Source of the DNA: JBBRVW01 sp038246545
GTDB taxonomy: Bacteria > Actinomycetota > Actinomycetes > JACCUZ01
Direction: 5' to 3'
Length of the DNA stretch: 64,000 nt
Assembly: GCA_038246545.1 (NCBI GenBank)
Contig: JBBRVW010000019.1
Span: 13,980 to 77,979 of the forward strand
Position 1 is the first letter of the stretch. Each line of letters starts with the position of its first letter. This document shows positions 42,078 to 50,802 of the stretch, one piece after another. The position numbers and the translations under genes are program-made. The notes beneath the pieces were generated by a model that did not search any database, was not told the DNA's origin, and saw only the letters and a list, made by a program, of their open reading frames with translations.

Positions 42078-43039
42078 GCCGGTTGGTCCCCGCGCGGCCC
42101 GGTCGGCGGCCGGCGCTGGTCGGCGAGATCGCCGTCGTCGTCGTCCTCGCCTCGGTCTACGACCGGATCCGCGACATCGCCGCGACCCGCGCCGACCTCG
42201 CGTTCGCCGACGCCGGCCGGCTCCTCAGGATCGAGTCGTGGGCCCACGTCGACGTCGAGCACCGGCTCAACGGCTGGCTCGCGCGACACTGGCACGTGGA
42301 ATGGCTGGCGTCGGTCTACTACCAGCTCATGCACCTGTCGGTGACCCTCGGCGTGCTGCTGTGGCTGTACGTCGCGCGACCCGGCCGCTACCGCTCGGCG
42401 CGCACCGCGCTGGTCTACATCAGCGGCCTGGGGCTGGTGGTCTTCTGGCTCATGCCGGTGGCACCACCGCGGCTGCTGGCCGGGTTCGTCGACTCCGGCG
42501 CCGTCACCGGCATCGCGCAGCACACGGCGCACGTGTCGCCTGACATCTACGCCGCCATGCCGTCGTTGCACGTCGCATGGGCCGCGTGGGTGCTCCTTCA
42601 GGTGTGGCCGGCAACCGGCAACCGGCTGCTGCGCGGGCTCGCGGCGTGGCACGGCGCCCTCACCGTTCTCGTGGTGGTGGCGACGGCGAACCACTTCCTG
42701 CTCGACGTCGTCGCCGGCGCCGCGACGGCCGTGCTCGCGACGCGGCTCGCCCGGGCTGCCCTGGTCGAGAGCCCGGGCGGGCGCGCGGTGCGGCACGTGG
42801 TCGGCACGGCTCAGGCCGGCCGGACCGGACGCCGGTGGCCGGTGCGGCTGCCGGCGAGGGCCGCGATGCCGAGCCCGGCCAGCAGCCCGCCACCGATGCC
42901 GGCCACCCCCCATGTCGGGAGCCCGCCGGGGTCGTCAGCCGGTCGCCCCGCGCCCGTTGCCCGGGCGGCGTTCGCCCGTGGCGCGGGTGGCGACGCCGCA
43001 GCGAGTGCCTCGGACCTGGCGTCGGAGGCGGCCAGGTAG
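42074..43039 (+). CDS. PAP2 superfamily phosphatase / inositolphosphotransferase-like
   Basis: A 321-residue membrane protein with about six helices. The PAP2 catalytic motifs are AMPSLHVAWAAWVLL and VVVATANHFLLDVVAGA, which match the Aur1/Ipt1-like PAP2 group that acts on lipid phosphates. The last 75 or so residues (from about VESPGGRAV) are Pro/Ala/Ser-rich and read antisense to the next gene, so the true end may be earlier. The GTG at 42074 overlaps the PIG-L stop. Confidence 0.87.
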   Translation: MSRLVPARPGRRPALVGEIAVVVVLASVYDRIRDIAATRADLAFADAGRLLRIESWAHVDVEHRLNGWLARHWHVEWLASVYYQLMHLSVTLGVLLWLYVARPGRYRSARTALVYISGLGLVVFWLMPVAPPRLLAGFVDSGAVTGIAQHTAHVSPDIYAAMPSLHVAWAAWVLLQVWPATGNRLLRGLAAWHGALTVLVVVATANHFLLDVVAGAATAVLATRLARAALVESPGGRAVRHVVGTAQAGRTGRRWPVRLPARAAMPSPASSPPPMPATPHVGSPPGSSAGRPAPVARAAFARGAGGDAAASASDLASEAAR

Positions 43040-43317
43040 GCCTCGTACGCCTCGATGCGACCGCGCATGAGGCCGCCGTACTCCTCGCTCGCGTCGCCGG
43101 CCCGTCCCGGGTCCGGGTGCGGCGTGTGGCCGGCCGCCGCGACGGTCGCCGCCGGCGTGGGGAGCGGCTCCGGGGACGCGGCGGCGGGCAGCGCGCCGGT
43201 GGTGACGGCGACCGGGCCGGCGAGGCAGCCGCCGAGCAGCAACCAGCGGGCGACCGCCGGACGGCACGCGCCGGATCGAGTGGACCGGGTGGTGGAGACG
43301 GGTCGGGCAGTGGTCAT
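42811..43317 (-). CDS. Secreted or membrane-anchored protein, unknown function
   Basis: A 168-residue exported protein. The signal region is VARWLLLGGCLAGPVAVTTG followed by LPAAASPEP. The middle has a short helical segment (GLMRGRIEAYEAYLAASDAR). A second membrane helix near the C-terminus (WGVAGIGGGLLAGLGIAAL) is followed by a basic tail, giving an outside-facing anchored protein. No family recognised. Its 3' 229 bases lie antisense to the end of the PAP2 gene. Start is the ATG at 43317. Confidence 0.65.
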   Translation of the reverse strand: MTTARPVSTTRSTRSGACRPAVARWLLLGGCLAGPVAVTTGALPAAASPEPLPTPAATVAAAGHTPHPDPGRAGDASEEYGGLMRGRIEAYEAYLAASDARSEALAAASPPAPRANAARATGAGRPADDPGGLPTWGVAGIGGGLLAGLGIAALAGSRTGHRRPVRPA

Positions 43318-43381
43318 GGTGGACGCCCCTTCGGGCTCGTTCGGACTGGACCGCCTCACCGTGGGCGCGGTCGCGGTCCGC

Positions 43382-43438
43382 CGCCATCGGACGTCTTCCG
43401 GACAGGTGCGGCCGGCCGCCATCGGACGTCTTGCGGAT
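43382..43438 (+). repeat. Two direct repeats of about 21 bases upstream of luxR
   Basis: CGCCATCGGACGTCTTCCGGA (43382-43402) and its near-copy at 43418-43438, which differs at one base, are 36 bases apart, just under 3.5 helix turns. They end 50 bases before the LuxR start, a good place for regulator binding. Confidence 0.75.
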
Positions 43439-43487
43439 GGCGGCCCCCGGCGCAGGCGCCTACCGTCGGATGGATCGAGGAGGTCCT

Positions 43488-44246
43488 ATGACGGTGACAG
43501 GGATCAGTGGGTCCGACCTGCAGCAGATGGTCGACATCGCTCGCGCGTACGGCGACGCGGACGGCGAGGCCCAGGGCGAGGCGCTCCCGTGGGAGCTGCT
43601 GCACGACCTGCAGGCCCTGGTGCCGTGCGACCAGCTGTCGGCCTCCGGGCAGGACACGCCACAGTGGGAGTTCTTCTGCGACCAGGAGCTGCCTGGCCTC
43701 GACTGGTCGCCTGCCGAGCAGGCGGCGTTCGACGCCGCCTACCGGCTGCACTACTGGGACTCGGACTGCTCCTACCCCGATCGCACCGGCGACACCGTCT
43801 CCGTGCACCGCACCAGCGACCTCGTCACCGACGCCGAGCACCGGCAGTCGGGGATGTACGTCGACTTCGAGCGGCCGTCCGGCGTCGAGCACGAGCTGAT
43901 GGTCTGCCTTGACGCCGGCGGCCCCCAGCGCACGCTCCGCCTGCTGTTCGCCCGCGGGCCCGGCTCGGACTTCACCGACCGCGACGTCGCGGTCCTCACG
44001 CTGCTCCGGCCGCACCTGCAAGCGGCCTATGTGGTTGCCGAGCGGAAGCGCCGCGGGATGCTGCCGCTGACCCGGCGGCAGCAGGAGATCCTGCGCTACG
44101 TGGCGGCCGGCTACAGCAATGCCCAGATCGCGCGGCGGCTCGGCATCTCCGCGGCCACGGTCGGCACCCACCTGGAGCACGTCTTCCAGCGGCTGCAGGT
44201 GAGCAGCCGGGCGGCCGCGGTGGCGAAGGTCAGCCCGCCGCTCTGA
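43488..44246 (+). CDS. LuxR family transcriptional regulator
   Basis: A 252-residue regulator. The C-terminal helix-turn-helix is LTRRQQEILRYVAAGYSNAQ, IARRLGISAATVGTHLEHVF and QRLQVSSRAAAVAK. The N-terminal 170 residues (DLQALVPCDQLSASGQD, YWDSDCSYPDRTGDTVS) form a GAF-like sensor without a receiver domain, so it is not a two-component regulator. The ATG at 43488 has GAGGAGGT 3-4 bases upstream. The gene ends 17 bases inside the convergent MFS gene. Confidence 0.9.
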   Translation: MTVTGISGSDLQQMVDIARAYGDADGEAQGEALPWELLHDLQALVPCDQLSASGQDTPQWEFFCDQELPGLDWSPAEQAAFDAAYRLHYWDSDCSYPDRTGDTVSVHRTSDLVTDAEHRQSGMYVDFERPSGVEHELMVCLDAGGPQRTLRLLFARGPGSDFTDRDVAVLTLLRPHLQAAYVVAERKRRGMLPLTRRQQEILRYVAAGYSNAQIARRLGISAATVGTHLEHVFQRLQVSSRAAAVAKVSPPL

Positions 44247-45390
44247 GCAACGGCGTGGCGGGGATCGGCGCCGTTCGCAGCCCGATCGCAGCGACGACGA
44301 GCAGCGCGGGCACGACGAGCATCGCGAGGTGGATGCTCGTCGCGTCCGCGAGCGCGCCGAGCCCGAACGGGCCGGCACCTGACGCGAGGGCCGCGCCGAG
44401 ACCCACCCGGGCGCTGGCCCGGTCCGGCTGCCCGCCCGAGACGGCGATGGCACGCGCCAGGCCGAGCGGGAAGTACAGGGCGACACCGAGGCCGCAGGCG
44501 AGCAGCCCGACCACGGCGGCCACCGGGTCGGTGCTGAGCCAGAAGAGCGCGAACCCGGCCGCGTTGACGACCAGTGCGCCGTACAGCAAACGGTCGACGG
44601 GGAACCGCAGCGCGAGCCGGCCACCGACCAGCCGTCCGAGGAACATGCCCGCGACGAGCGCGGTCACCGCTGCCGAGGCGCTCGCTGCGGACAGGTGCGT
44701 GCGCTGGTGCAGCATGTCGGCGGCCCACAGGGCCAGGCAGAACTCGACACCGATGCCTGCCGTCACCACGGCCCACGCGACCCAGTAGCGCGAGGAGAGC
44801 CGGGTGCCGGCACTGTCGCCGCGTCGTGGGCCGCGGTCCGCGAGCGGCGGCACCGAGCGTGACAGGACGGCCAGGACAGCGACGACCGGGAGCAGCACGA
44901 GCAGGGCCGGTCGCCAGGAGCCGAGCGCGAACGCCGCACCGACCGCGAGCGGCGACATGGCTCCGACGCCCGCGGCCACCGCGTTCGCCTCGGTGATGGC
45001 CGCCGGACCTCCCGGCCCGTGCACCGACGCGAGCACCGTCGAGCTGCAGGTGACGACGAACGAGCCGCCGAACGCGCAGAGGTACGCGCCGCCGAGGGTC
45101 GCGGGCAGCGCGGTGAGCAGGCACAGGACCAGGACCCCCGAGCACAGGAGCACCAGCCCTGCCCACAGCACCACGGCCCGGCCGAAGCGGGACACCAGCG
45201 GCGCCACGGTCAGAGCACTGACCAGCGAGCCGGCCGCGAGCGCGGTCCCGTGCAGCCCGGCCACCGTGCGGGTAAAGCCCTGCTCGTCGCGCAGCAGGGT
45301 CAGTGCCGGTCCGAAGCCGTAGAGGAACCAGCCGTAGACCCCGAGCTGCGCGTAGGTCAGCCGGGTGCGCCCGTCACGCTCCAGCCTCAC
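44230..45390 (-). CDS. MFS transporter
   Basis: A 386-residue membrane protein with about 12 helices. LTYAQLGVYGWFLYGFGPAL forms helix 1; LVSRFGRAVVLWAGLVLL carries a weak loop 2-3 signature; the second half has FLGRLVGGRLALRFPVDRLL. The GTG at 45390 begins VRLERDGRTRLTYAQ and sits 13 bases downstream of serC, so it may be read with serC. Cargo unknown. Confidence 0.84.
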   Translation of the reverse strand: MRLERDGRTRLTYAQLGVYGWFLYGFGPALTLLRDEQGFTRTVAGLHGTALAAGSLVSALTVAPLVSRFGRAVVLWAGLVLLCSGVLVLCLLTALPATLGGAYLCAFGGSFVVTCSSTVLASVHGPGGPAAITEANAVAAGVGAMSPLAVGAAFALGSWRPALLVLLPVVAVLAVLSRSVPPLADRGPRRGDSAGTRLSSRYWVAWAVVTAGIGVEFCLALWAADMLHQRTHLSAASASAAVTALVAGMFLGRLVGGRLALRFPVDRLLYGALVVNAAGFALFWLSTDPVAAVVGLLACGLGVALYFPLGLARAIAVSGGQPDRASARVGLGAALASGAGPFGLGALADATSIHLAMLVVPALLVVAAIGLRTAPIPATPLLRAAG

Positions 45391-45403
45391 CGGCTGTGCT
45401 TCG

Positions 45404-46522
45404 TCAGAGCGCTGCGACGACGTGGTCGATGCAGGCCGTGAGTGCCTCGACGTCGTCGGGCTCCACGGCCGGGAACATCGCGACCCGCAGCTGGTTGCGG
45501 CCCAGCTTCCGGTACGGCTCGGTGTCGACGATCCCGTTGGCCCGCAGGACCTTCGCGACTGCCGACGCGTCGACGTCGTCGGAGAGGTCGATGGTGCCGA
45601 CCACCGCCGACCGCTGCGACGGGTCGGTGACGAAGGGCGTCGCGTACTCCGACTTGTCGGCCCAGGTGTAGAGCCGGTCGCTGGACTCGGCGGTGCGCTC
45701 GGTGGCCCACGACAGGCCGCCCTGGGAGTTGAACCACTCGACCTGCTCGGCCAGCAGGAAGATCGTGGCCAGCGCGGGGGTGTTGTAGGTCTGGTCGAGG
45801 CGCGAGTTGTCGATCGCGATCTGCAGGTCGCTGAACGCCGGCACCCAGCGGCCGGTCGCCTGCACCTGCGCGACCCGCTCGATCGCCGCCGGCGACATGA
45901 GGGCGAGCCAGAGGCCGCCGTCGCTGGCGAAGGACTTCTGCGGCGCGAAGTAGTAGGCGTCGGTCTCCGCCGCGTCGACCGGCAGGCCACCGGCACCGCT
46001 GGTGGCGTCGACGAGCACCAGCGCTCCGTCGTCCGCGCCGTCGACCCGGCGCAAGGGCATCGCGACACCGGTCGAGGTCTCGTTGTGCGTCAGGGCGTAG
46101 GCGTCGACGCCGGCCTCGGCCCGCGGCAGCGGGTGGGTGCCGGGGTCGCTGGTCACCACGCTCGGGTCGGCGAGGAACGGCGCCGCCTTCGTCGCGGCGG
46201 CGAACTTCGAGGAGAACTCGCCGAAGACGAGGTGCTGCGACCGCTCGCGGACCAGGTTGAGCACCGCGATGTCCCAGAACGCGGTCGTGCCGCCGTTGCC
46301 GAGCACGACCTCGTAGCCGGCCGGCAGCGAGAAGAGGTCGGAGAGGCCGGAGCGGACCCGGCCGACCACGCTCTTCACGGTCTTCTGGCGGTGCGAGGTC
46401 CCGAGGTACGACGACCCGCTCGCGGCCAGTGCCGCCAGCGCCTCGGGACGGACCTTCGACGGGCCGGAGCCGAACCTGCCGTCACGGGGCTTGAGGGAAT
46501 CCGGGATCACGATGTCGTTCAC
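45404..46522 (-). CDS. serC: Phosphoserine aminotransferase
   Basis: A 372-residue PLP enzyme converting 3-phosphohydroxypyruvate to phosphoserine. The long N-terminus DGRFGSGPSKVRPEALAAL and GTSHRQKTVKSVVGRVR match the actinobacterial SerC group; the PLP Lys is in YYFAPQKSFASDGGLW, preceded by VLVDATSGAGGLPVD. The C-terminus ELGRNQLRVAMFP-like segment KLGRNQLRVAMFPAVEPDDV binds the phosphate. The GTG start is six bases after TAGGCT. Confidence 0.95.
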   Translation of the reverse strand: MNDIVIPDSLKPRDGRFGSGPSKVRPEALAALAASGSSYLGTSHRQKTVKSVVGRVRSGLSDLFSLPAGYEVVLGNGGTTAFWDIAVLNLVRERSQHLVFGEFSSKFAAATKAAPFLADPSVVTSDPGTHPLPRAEAGVDAYALTHNETSTGVAMPLRRVDGADDGALVLVDATSGAGGLPVDAAETDAYYFAPQKSFASDGGLWLALMSPAAIERVAQVQATGRWVPAFSDLQIAIDNSRLDQTYNTPALATIFLLAEQVEWFNSQGGLSWATERTAESSDRLYTWADKSEYATPFVTDPSQRSAVVGTIDLSDDVDASAVAKVLRANGIVDTEPYRKLGRNQLRVAMFPAVEPDDVEALTACIDHVVAAL

Positions 46523-46528
46523 CCGGCA

Positions 46529-46534
46529 AGCCTA
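46529..46534 (-). promoter_or_regulatory. -10 box for leaderless serC
   Basis: On the minus strand TAGGCT is followed by six bases and the GTG at 46522. Confidence 0.55.
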
Positions 46535-46623
46535 GGCCGACCGGTGCGCCGCCGGCCCGCGCCGTTCACCGCGTGGACGCGCCTGGTCGCCCGCCGCGGG
46601 CCGGTCTCGATCGGGTCGTACGG

Positions 46624-47733
46624 TCAGTCGGTCCAGCCCTTGACCGCCTCGGGCAGCCGCGGGCCTTCGCCGACGTAGCGGGCCGAGGGGCGGATCAGCC
46701 GGCCGGTGCGCTTCTGCTCGAGGATGTGCGCCGACCAGCCTGCCGTGCGCGCGCAGGTGAACATCGGCGTGAACATGTGCGGCGGCACCTCGGCGAAGTC
46801 GAGGACCACGGCGGCCCAGAACTCCACGTTGGTCTCCAGGACGCGGTCCGGGCGGCGGGCCCGCAGCTCCTCGAGCGCGGCTTTCTCCAGCGCGGCCGCC
46901 ACCTCGTAGCGCGGTGCGTCCAGCTCCTGCGCGGTGCGCCGCAGCACGCGGGCCCGCGGGTCCTCGGCGCGGTAGACCCGGTGGCCGAAACCCATCAGCC
47001 GCTCGCCCCGGTCGAGGACGTCCTTGACGTAGGCCTGCGCGTCACCGGTGCGCTCGACGCCGTCGAGCATGTGCAGCACCCGCGACGGCGCACCGCCGTG
47101 GAGCGGGCCGGACATCGCGCCGACCGCGCCGGACAGGCAGGCCGCGACGTCGGCGCCGGTGGAGGCGATGACGCGCGCGGTGAACGTCGAGGCGTTCATG
47201 CCGTGCTCGGCCGCGGAGGTCCAGTACGCGTCGACCGCCCTGACGTGCTTGGGGTCCGGCTCGCCGCGCCAGCGGATCATGAACCGCTCGACGATCGTCT
47301 GCGCCTTGTCGACCTCGGACTGCGGGACCATCGGCAGGCCCTGCCCGCGGGCCGACTGCGCGACGAAGGACAGCGCCATCACCGACGCGCGAGCGAGGTT
47401 GTCGCGGGCCTCGGCCTCGTCGATGTCCAGCAGCTGCTGGAAGCCCCAGGCCGGGGCGAGCATGGCCAGGGCCGACTGCACGTCGACCCGGACGTCGCCG
47501 GAGTGCACCGGCAGCGGGAACGGCTCGGCCGGCGGCAGGCCCGGGTTGAACTCGTTGTCGACGAGCAGCCCCCACACGTTGCCGAAGGAGACCTTGCCGA
47601 CGAGGTCCTCGATGTCGACGCCGCGGTAGCGGAGCGAGCCGCCCTCCTTGTCTGGTTCCGCGATATCGGTCTCGAAGGCGATGACGCCCTCGAGCCCGGG
47701 CTTGAAGTCGGGGTCGCTCGTGGCGCTCGTCAT
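46624..47733 (-). CDS. citA: Citrate synthase 2
   Basis: A 369-residue short-form citrate synthase. N-terminal FKPGLEGVIAFETDIAEPDK and GGSLRYRGVDIEDLV are typical. Catalytic residues appear in AEHGMNASTFTARV, GPLHGGAPSRVLHML (His), MGFGHRVYRAEDPRARVL (His) and VEFWAAVVLDFAEVPPHMF (Asp and Arg nearby at RTAGW). It matches the mycobacterial CitA group more than GltA. The ATG at 47733 has a GAGGA ten bases upstream. It is divergent from pdxH and is followed by serC on the same strand. Confidence 0.94.
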   Translation of the reverse strand: MTSATSDPDFKPGLEGVIAFETDIAEPDKEGGSLRYRGVDIEDLVGKVSFGNVWGLLVDNEFNPGLPPAEPFPLPVHSGDVRVDVQSALAMLAPAWGFQQLLDIDEAEARDNLARASVMALSFVAQSARGQGLPMVPQSEVDKAQTIVERFMIRWRGEPDPKHVRAVDAYWTSAAEHGMNASTFTARVIASTGADVAACLSGAVGAMSGPLHGGAPSRVLHMLDGVERTGDAQAYVKDVLDRGERLMGFGHRVYRAEDPRARVLRRTAQELDAPRYEVAAALEKAALEELRARRPDRVLETNVEFWAAVVLDFAEVPPHMFTPMFTCARTAGWSAHILEQKRTGRLIRPSARYVGEGPRLPEAVKGWTD

Positions 47734-47916
47734 GGGATCGGTGCTCCTCGCTGGCGCTGGTGTCGGCCGGGCGTCGGTCCGGTGTCGTGCGGGGCGGATG
47801 GCGCCGCCGCAGGACGCGTGCGTAACAAGACGGTCAGCATTCTGTCCCGTCGAGGGCCGTGCTGTCGCCCTGGGTGTCGCGACGCGGGGCGACCTGCACG
47901 TGGCAGGGTGAGCCGC

Positions 47917-48585
47917 GTGCAGCCTCCCGGGACGCCTGGGCCGCGGCCGGACCCGGCGGTCATGCGACGTGCCTACGAAAGGGTCGGGATCGACCCCGCC
48001 GACCTCGGCGCGGACCCCGTCGTGGCCTTCGGCGACTGGTTCGCGCAGGTCGCCGGCGCGGGGGTGGTCGAGCCGAACGCGATGGTCCTGGCCACGGTCG
48101 GCGCCGACGGGACGCCGTCCGCTCGGACCGTGCTGCTCAAGGGGTACGCCCCGGACGGGCTGCGGTTCTTCACCAACCTCGGGTCGGCGAAGGCGCGCGA
48201 CCTGGCGGCCGAACCGCGCTGCGCGCTGGTCTTCCCGTGGCACGCGGTGTCGCGCCAGGTGCGGGTGACGGGGGAGGCGGTGCTGCTGGGCCGGGACGCC
48301 GTCGACGCGTACTTCGCCGGCCGGCCGCGCGAGTCCCAGCTGGGCGCCTGGGCGAGCGAGCAGTCGACCGTGGTCGGCTCGCGGGCCGACCTCGATACGG
48401 CGCTGGCGCAGGCGCAGGCGCGGTTCCCGGGGGAGGTGCCGACGCCCCCGGGCTGGGGCGGCTACCTCGTGGTGCCGTCGTCCTGGGAGTTCTGGGCCGG
48501 TCGGGCCGGCCGGCTGCACGACCGGGTGCGCTACCGGCGTACCGCCCCGGGTGCGCCGTGGACCGTCGAGCGCCTCGCCCCCTGA
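47917..48585 (+). CDS. pdxH: Pyridoxamine 5'-phosphate oxidase
   Basis: A 222-residue FMN enzyme of vitamin B6 synthesis and salvage. Motifs are VLLKGYAPDGLRFFTNLGSAKARDL, FPWHAVSRQVRVTGEAVLL, RPRESQLGAWASEQSTVV and the C-terminal FWAGRAGRLHDRVRYRR with the PLP-binding RxH. The start is taken as the GTG at 47917 because CAGGGT stands seven bases upstream; a GTG at 47908 adds three residues. A PLP enzyme (SerC) is encoded nearby. Confidence 0.92.
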   Translation: MQPPGTPGPRPDPAVMRRAYERVGIDPADLGADPVVAFGDWFAQVAGAGVVEPNAMVLATVGADGTPSARTVLLKGYAPDGLRFFTNLGSAKARDLAAEPRCALVFPWHAVSRQVRVTGEAVLLGRDAVDAYFAGRPRESQLGAWASEQSTVVGSRADLDTALAQAQARFPGEVPTPPGWGGYLVVPSSWEFWAGRAGRLHDRVRYRRTAPGAPWTVERLAP

Positions 48586-48600
48586 CCGTGTCCGCCGCCT

Positions 48601-48638
48601 GCCCCGAGTTGATCACGGTCCCGTGGTCAACTCGGGGC
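48601..48638. terminator. 18-base-arm hairpin, probable terminator
   Basis: Arms GCCCCGAGTTGATCACGG and CCGTGGTCAACTCGGGGC pair over 18 positions with one G-T wobble, around TC. It starts 15 bases after the pdxH stop. Confidence 0.65.
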
Positions 48639-48661
48639 GACAGTGGCGTGCAGACCACTGC

Positions 48662-48701
48662 CGGGCCGAAATGATCACGGTCCCGTGATCATTTCCGCCC
48701 G
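48662..48701. terminator. 19-base-arm hairpin, probable terminator
   Basis: Arms 48662-48680 and 48683-48701 match with one mismatch around TC; the inner 12 bases AAATGATCACGG are perfect. It shares the TGATCACGG-TC-CCGTG core with the hairpin before it. Confidence 0.65.
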
Positions 48702-48994
48702 GCCGGGCGGGGCGCGACCGGCGCGGACCGGCGCTGGGAGCGGGTGCGGAACGGGCCCGGACGTGCAGCGACCCGCGGGCCATGACGTGGGAGGGACGTG
48801 TCCCCCACTAGCCCGCGGGTCGGGTGACTGCCTGGGATTCGCCGGCCACGGAGCCGGTGATCCGACGGCGTCGGGTGCTGCACGTGGCGCTTAGCTGACA
48901 GCCACCTCACGCGTCCGATGTGTACTCAAGAGTTCGGACCACCTCCCTTCCGTGTACCTCGACGGTACGACGCCGAGCCGGCGATCACAACGGA

Positions 48995-49726
48995 TTACGC
49001 CTCGCGTGTCCGCAGCGTGATCCAGACCTGCTCGGCCCGCCCGAGGACCCGCCCGTCTGGGTCGTACGCGGTCGAGGCGGTGAACGTCTTGCGGCCGTCC
49101 TCGCCGAGCCGGCGGCCGACCACGACGCAGCCCTCGCCGGCCGGCGGCCGGGCGTCGACCGCCGCGGTCATCCGGCCCAGCACCATCGGCCGGCCGACGA
49201 GGTCGCTGGACCAGCCGCCGGGGCAGTCCAGCGCCGCCCACACCAGCCAGGCGGGCAGGACGCCGTCGGCGTCGGCGAGGCCCGCGTGCGGCGTCCACGC
49301 CGTGGCCACGGTGTCGGGACGGTCGGCCAGCCGGCCGGGGCGCAGGCCGAGCCCGTCCGGCGCCGGGCGGTCGGTGCCGCAGACGAAGCAGCCGGGGAAC
49401 GGGTGGCCGTCGGCGCCGGCGTACCGTCGCATCGCCTCGGTGGCGGCCGGGAGGTCGACGGCGTCGACGACGTGCCCGGCCAACCGGGCGGCGCGGCCCT
49501 CGGCGATGACGGCACCGTTGAAGCCGAGGGTGACGACCCCGTCGTCCGCATGCCGGGCGTCGAGCGGGACGTCGAGCGGCGGGGGCTCGCGCAGGGTGAC
49601 CTCGACCGCTCCACCGGTGCCGACGAGCTCGGCCAGCCGCCCGGCCAGGTAGCCGCCGTTCCCGCTTCGCTCCGGCCCGCGGAACCGGCGGAGCACGACG
49701 AGGCCGGTTCCTTCCGTGCTGCTCAT
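48995..49726 (-). CDS. Hotdog-fold thioesterase-like protein
   Basis: A 243-residue protein resembling the acyl-CoA thioesterase-like double hotdog group. The recognisable segment is ADGHPFPGCFVCGTDRPAPDGLGL, shared by many actinobacterial members, and RPMVLGRMTAAVDARPPAGE, the second hotdog helix region. Active-site residues cannot be named. Its ATG overlaps the stop of the AlkZ-like gene (ATGA), so it is the last gene of a repair operon, which is unexpected for such a fold. Confidence 0.72.
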   Translation of the reverse strand: MSSTEGTGLVVLRRFRGPERSGNGGYLAGRLAELVGTGGAVEVTLREPPPLDVPLDARHADDGVVTLGFNGAVIAEGRAARLAGHVVDAVDLPAATEAMRRYAGADGHPFPGCFVCGTDRPAPDGLGLRPGRLADRPDTVATAWTPHAGLADADGVLPAWLVWAALDCPGGWSSDLVGRPMVLGRMTAAVDARPPAGEGCVVVGRRLGEDGRKTFTASTAYDPDGRVLGRAEQVWITLRTREA

Positions 49727-50802
49727 GCCGGCCGAGGGTAGGCCGCCCAGCGACGGCGAACAGCGGCGGCCACCGGCTTCGTCAGGGAGCCGAACGGGGT
49801 GACGTCCGGTTCGGTGGCGGCCCTGCTGGTCGGCCGCCGCCACGTGGCGACCGCCGTCCCGGCGGACACGACGGTGGCGAGGAACATGCCGTTCCCGCCG
49901 GGCGCGACCCGGTCGGAGTGCTCGGGCGGCACGACGGCGGCGCGGTCGCCGTAGCCGAGCACCAGCTCGTCGAAGCCGGGGACCAGCAGGACGCCGCGGG
50001 CCTCGCGACGGCAGCCGTCGAGCCGGGCGGGCGTGTCCGGGTCCATCAGGTGCTCGACGCCGCCGACGACCAGCGGCGCCAGCTCGTCGCGGACGACGGC
50101 GGCGGCGCGCCGCGCCTCGGTGAGGGTCAGCCCGCTCCACCACGCGAAGTCCCGCTCGGTTGCCGGGCCGTGGCCGCGGAAGTACCGGAGCGCCCACTCC
50201 TGGACGGCTTCGTCGCGGTCGCGCGCCGGGGTCGGTGCCACCCACTCGTCCACCAGGACGACCTGCTGCCGCCGACCGGTGAGAGGGCCGAGGCAGACCA
50301 GGCCCTCGACGGCCAGCGCGCCGAACACGTGCGCGCCCCGCTGGCCCGCGGTGCTGACACCGGCCTTGTCCCACACGGTCATGAGCTGGTCCCGCGGGAG
50401 CCGGCCGTCGCCCTCGAGCGCCGCGACCGTCGCCGCGCGGGCCGCGTCCATGACGGCCTCGTCGATACCCAGGTCGGCCCGGCGCTTGGCGGCGGCCGCC
50501 GCGACGCGCGGCGGTCCGACGGCGAGCAGCCACCGCAGGTCCTCCGCGGCGACCAGGTGCAGCGTGCCGCGCATCGGCCAGGACCGCACCACCGCGCCGG
50601 CGTCCAGCGCGGCGTCGACACCGGCGACCGTCCGCTCGCGCGTGCGCAACGCCAGCGAGACCAGGGCGCCCGGCAGGTCCTGCGCCTGGGTGCAGGTGGC
50701 CCACCGCGCCGCGTCGGCCGCGGTCGGGTGCGCCTCGCCGACCAGTCGCTGCGCGGCCAGCCGGAGCAGCGCGACGTCGCGCAGCGAGGCCACTGCCGTC
50801 AA
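49723..50802 (-). CDS. Winged-helix AlkZ/AlkX-like DNA glycosylase family protein
   Basis: A 359-residue HTH_42 protein. The family's glutamine pair appears as WATCTQAQDLPGALVSLALR, matching the catalytic Gln-x-Gln of AlkZ-type interstrand-crosslink glycosylases. Further family segments are SWPMRGTLHLVAAEDLRWLL, YFRGHGPATERDFAWWSGL and LLVPGFDELVLGYGDRAAV. The start is uncertain: a TTG at 50802 overlaps the UdgX stop by four bases, while a GTG at 50793 gives VASLRDVALLRLAAQ. Lying next to a uracil glycosylase supports a DNA repair role. Confidence 0.82.
   Translation of the reverse strand: MTAVASLRDVALLRLAAQRLVGEAHPTAADAARWATCTQAQDLPGALVSLALRTRERTVAGVDAALDAGAVVRSWPMRGTLHLVAAEDLRWLLAVGPPRVAAAAAKRRADLGIDEAVMDAARAATVAALEGDGRLPRDQLMTVWDKAGVSTAGQRGAHVFGALAVEGLVCLGPLTGRRQQVVLVDEWVAPTPARDRDEAVQEWALRYFRGHGPATERDFAWWSGLTLTEARRAAAVVRDELAPLVVGGVEHLMDPDTPARLDGCRREARGVLLVPGFDELVLGYGDRAAVVPPEHSDRVAPGGNGMFLATVVSAGTAVATWRRPTSRAATEPDVTPFGSLTKPVAAAVRRRWAAYPRPA

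Larger units (their letters stand above)
48586..48994. other. 409-base convergent intergenic region
   Basis: It lies between pdxH and the hotdog gene. The first part holds two long hairpins listed separately. From about 48702 to 48994 I see no gene with a start signal, no repeat and no structured RNA. Confidence 0.5.
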
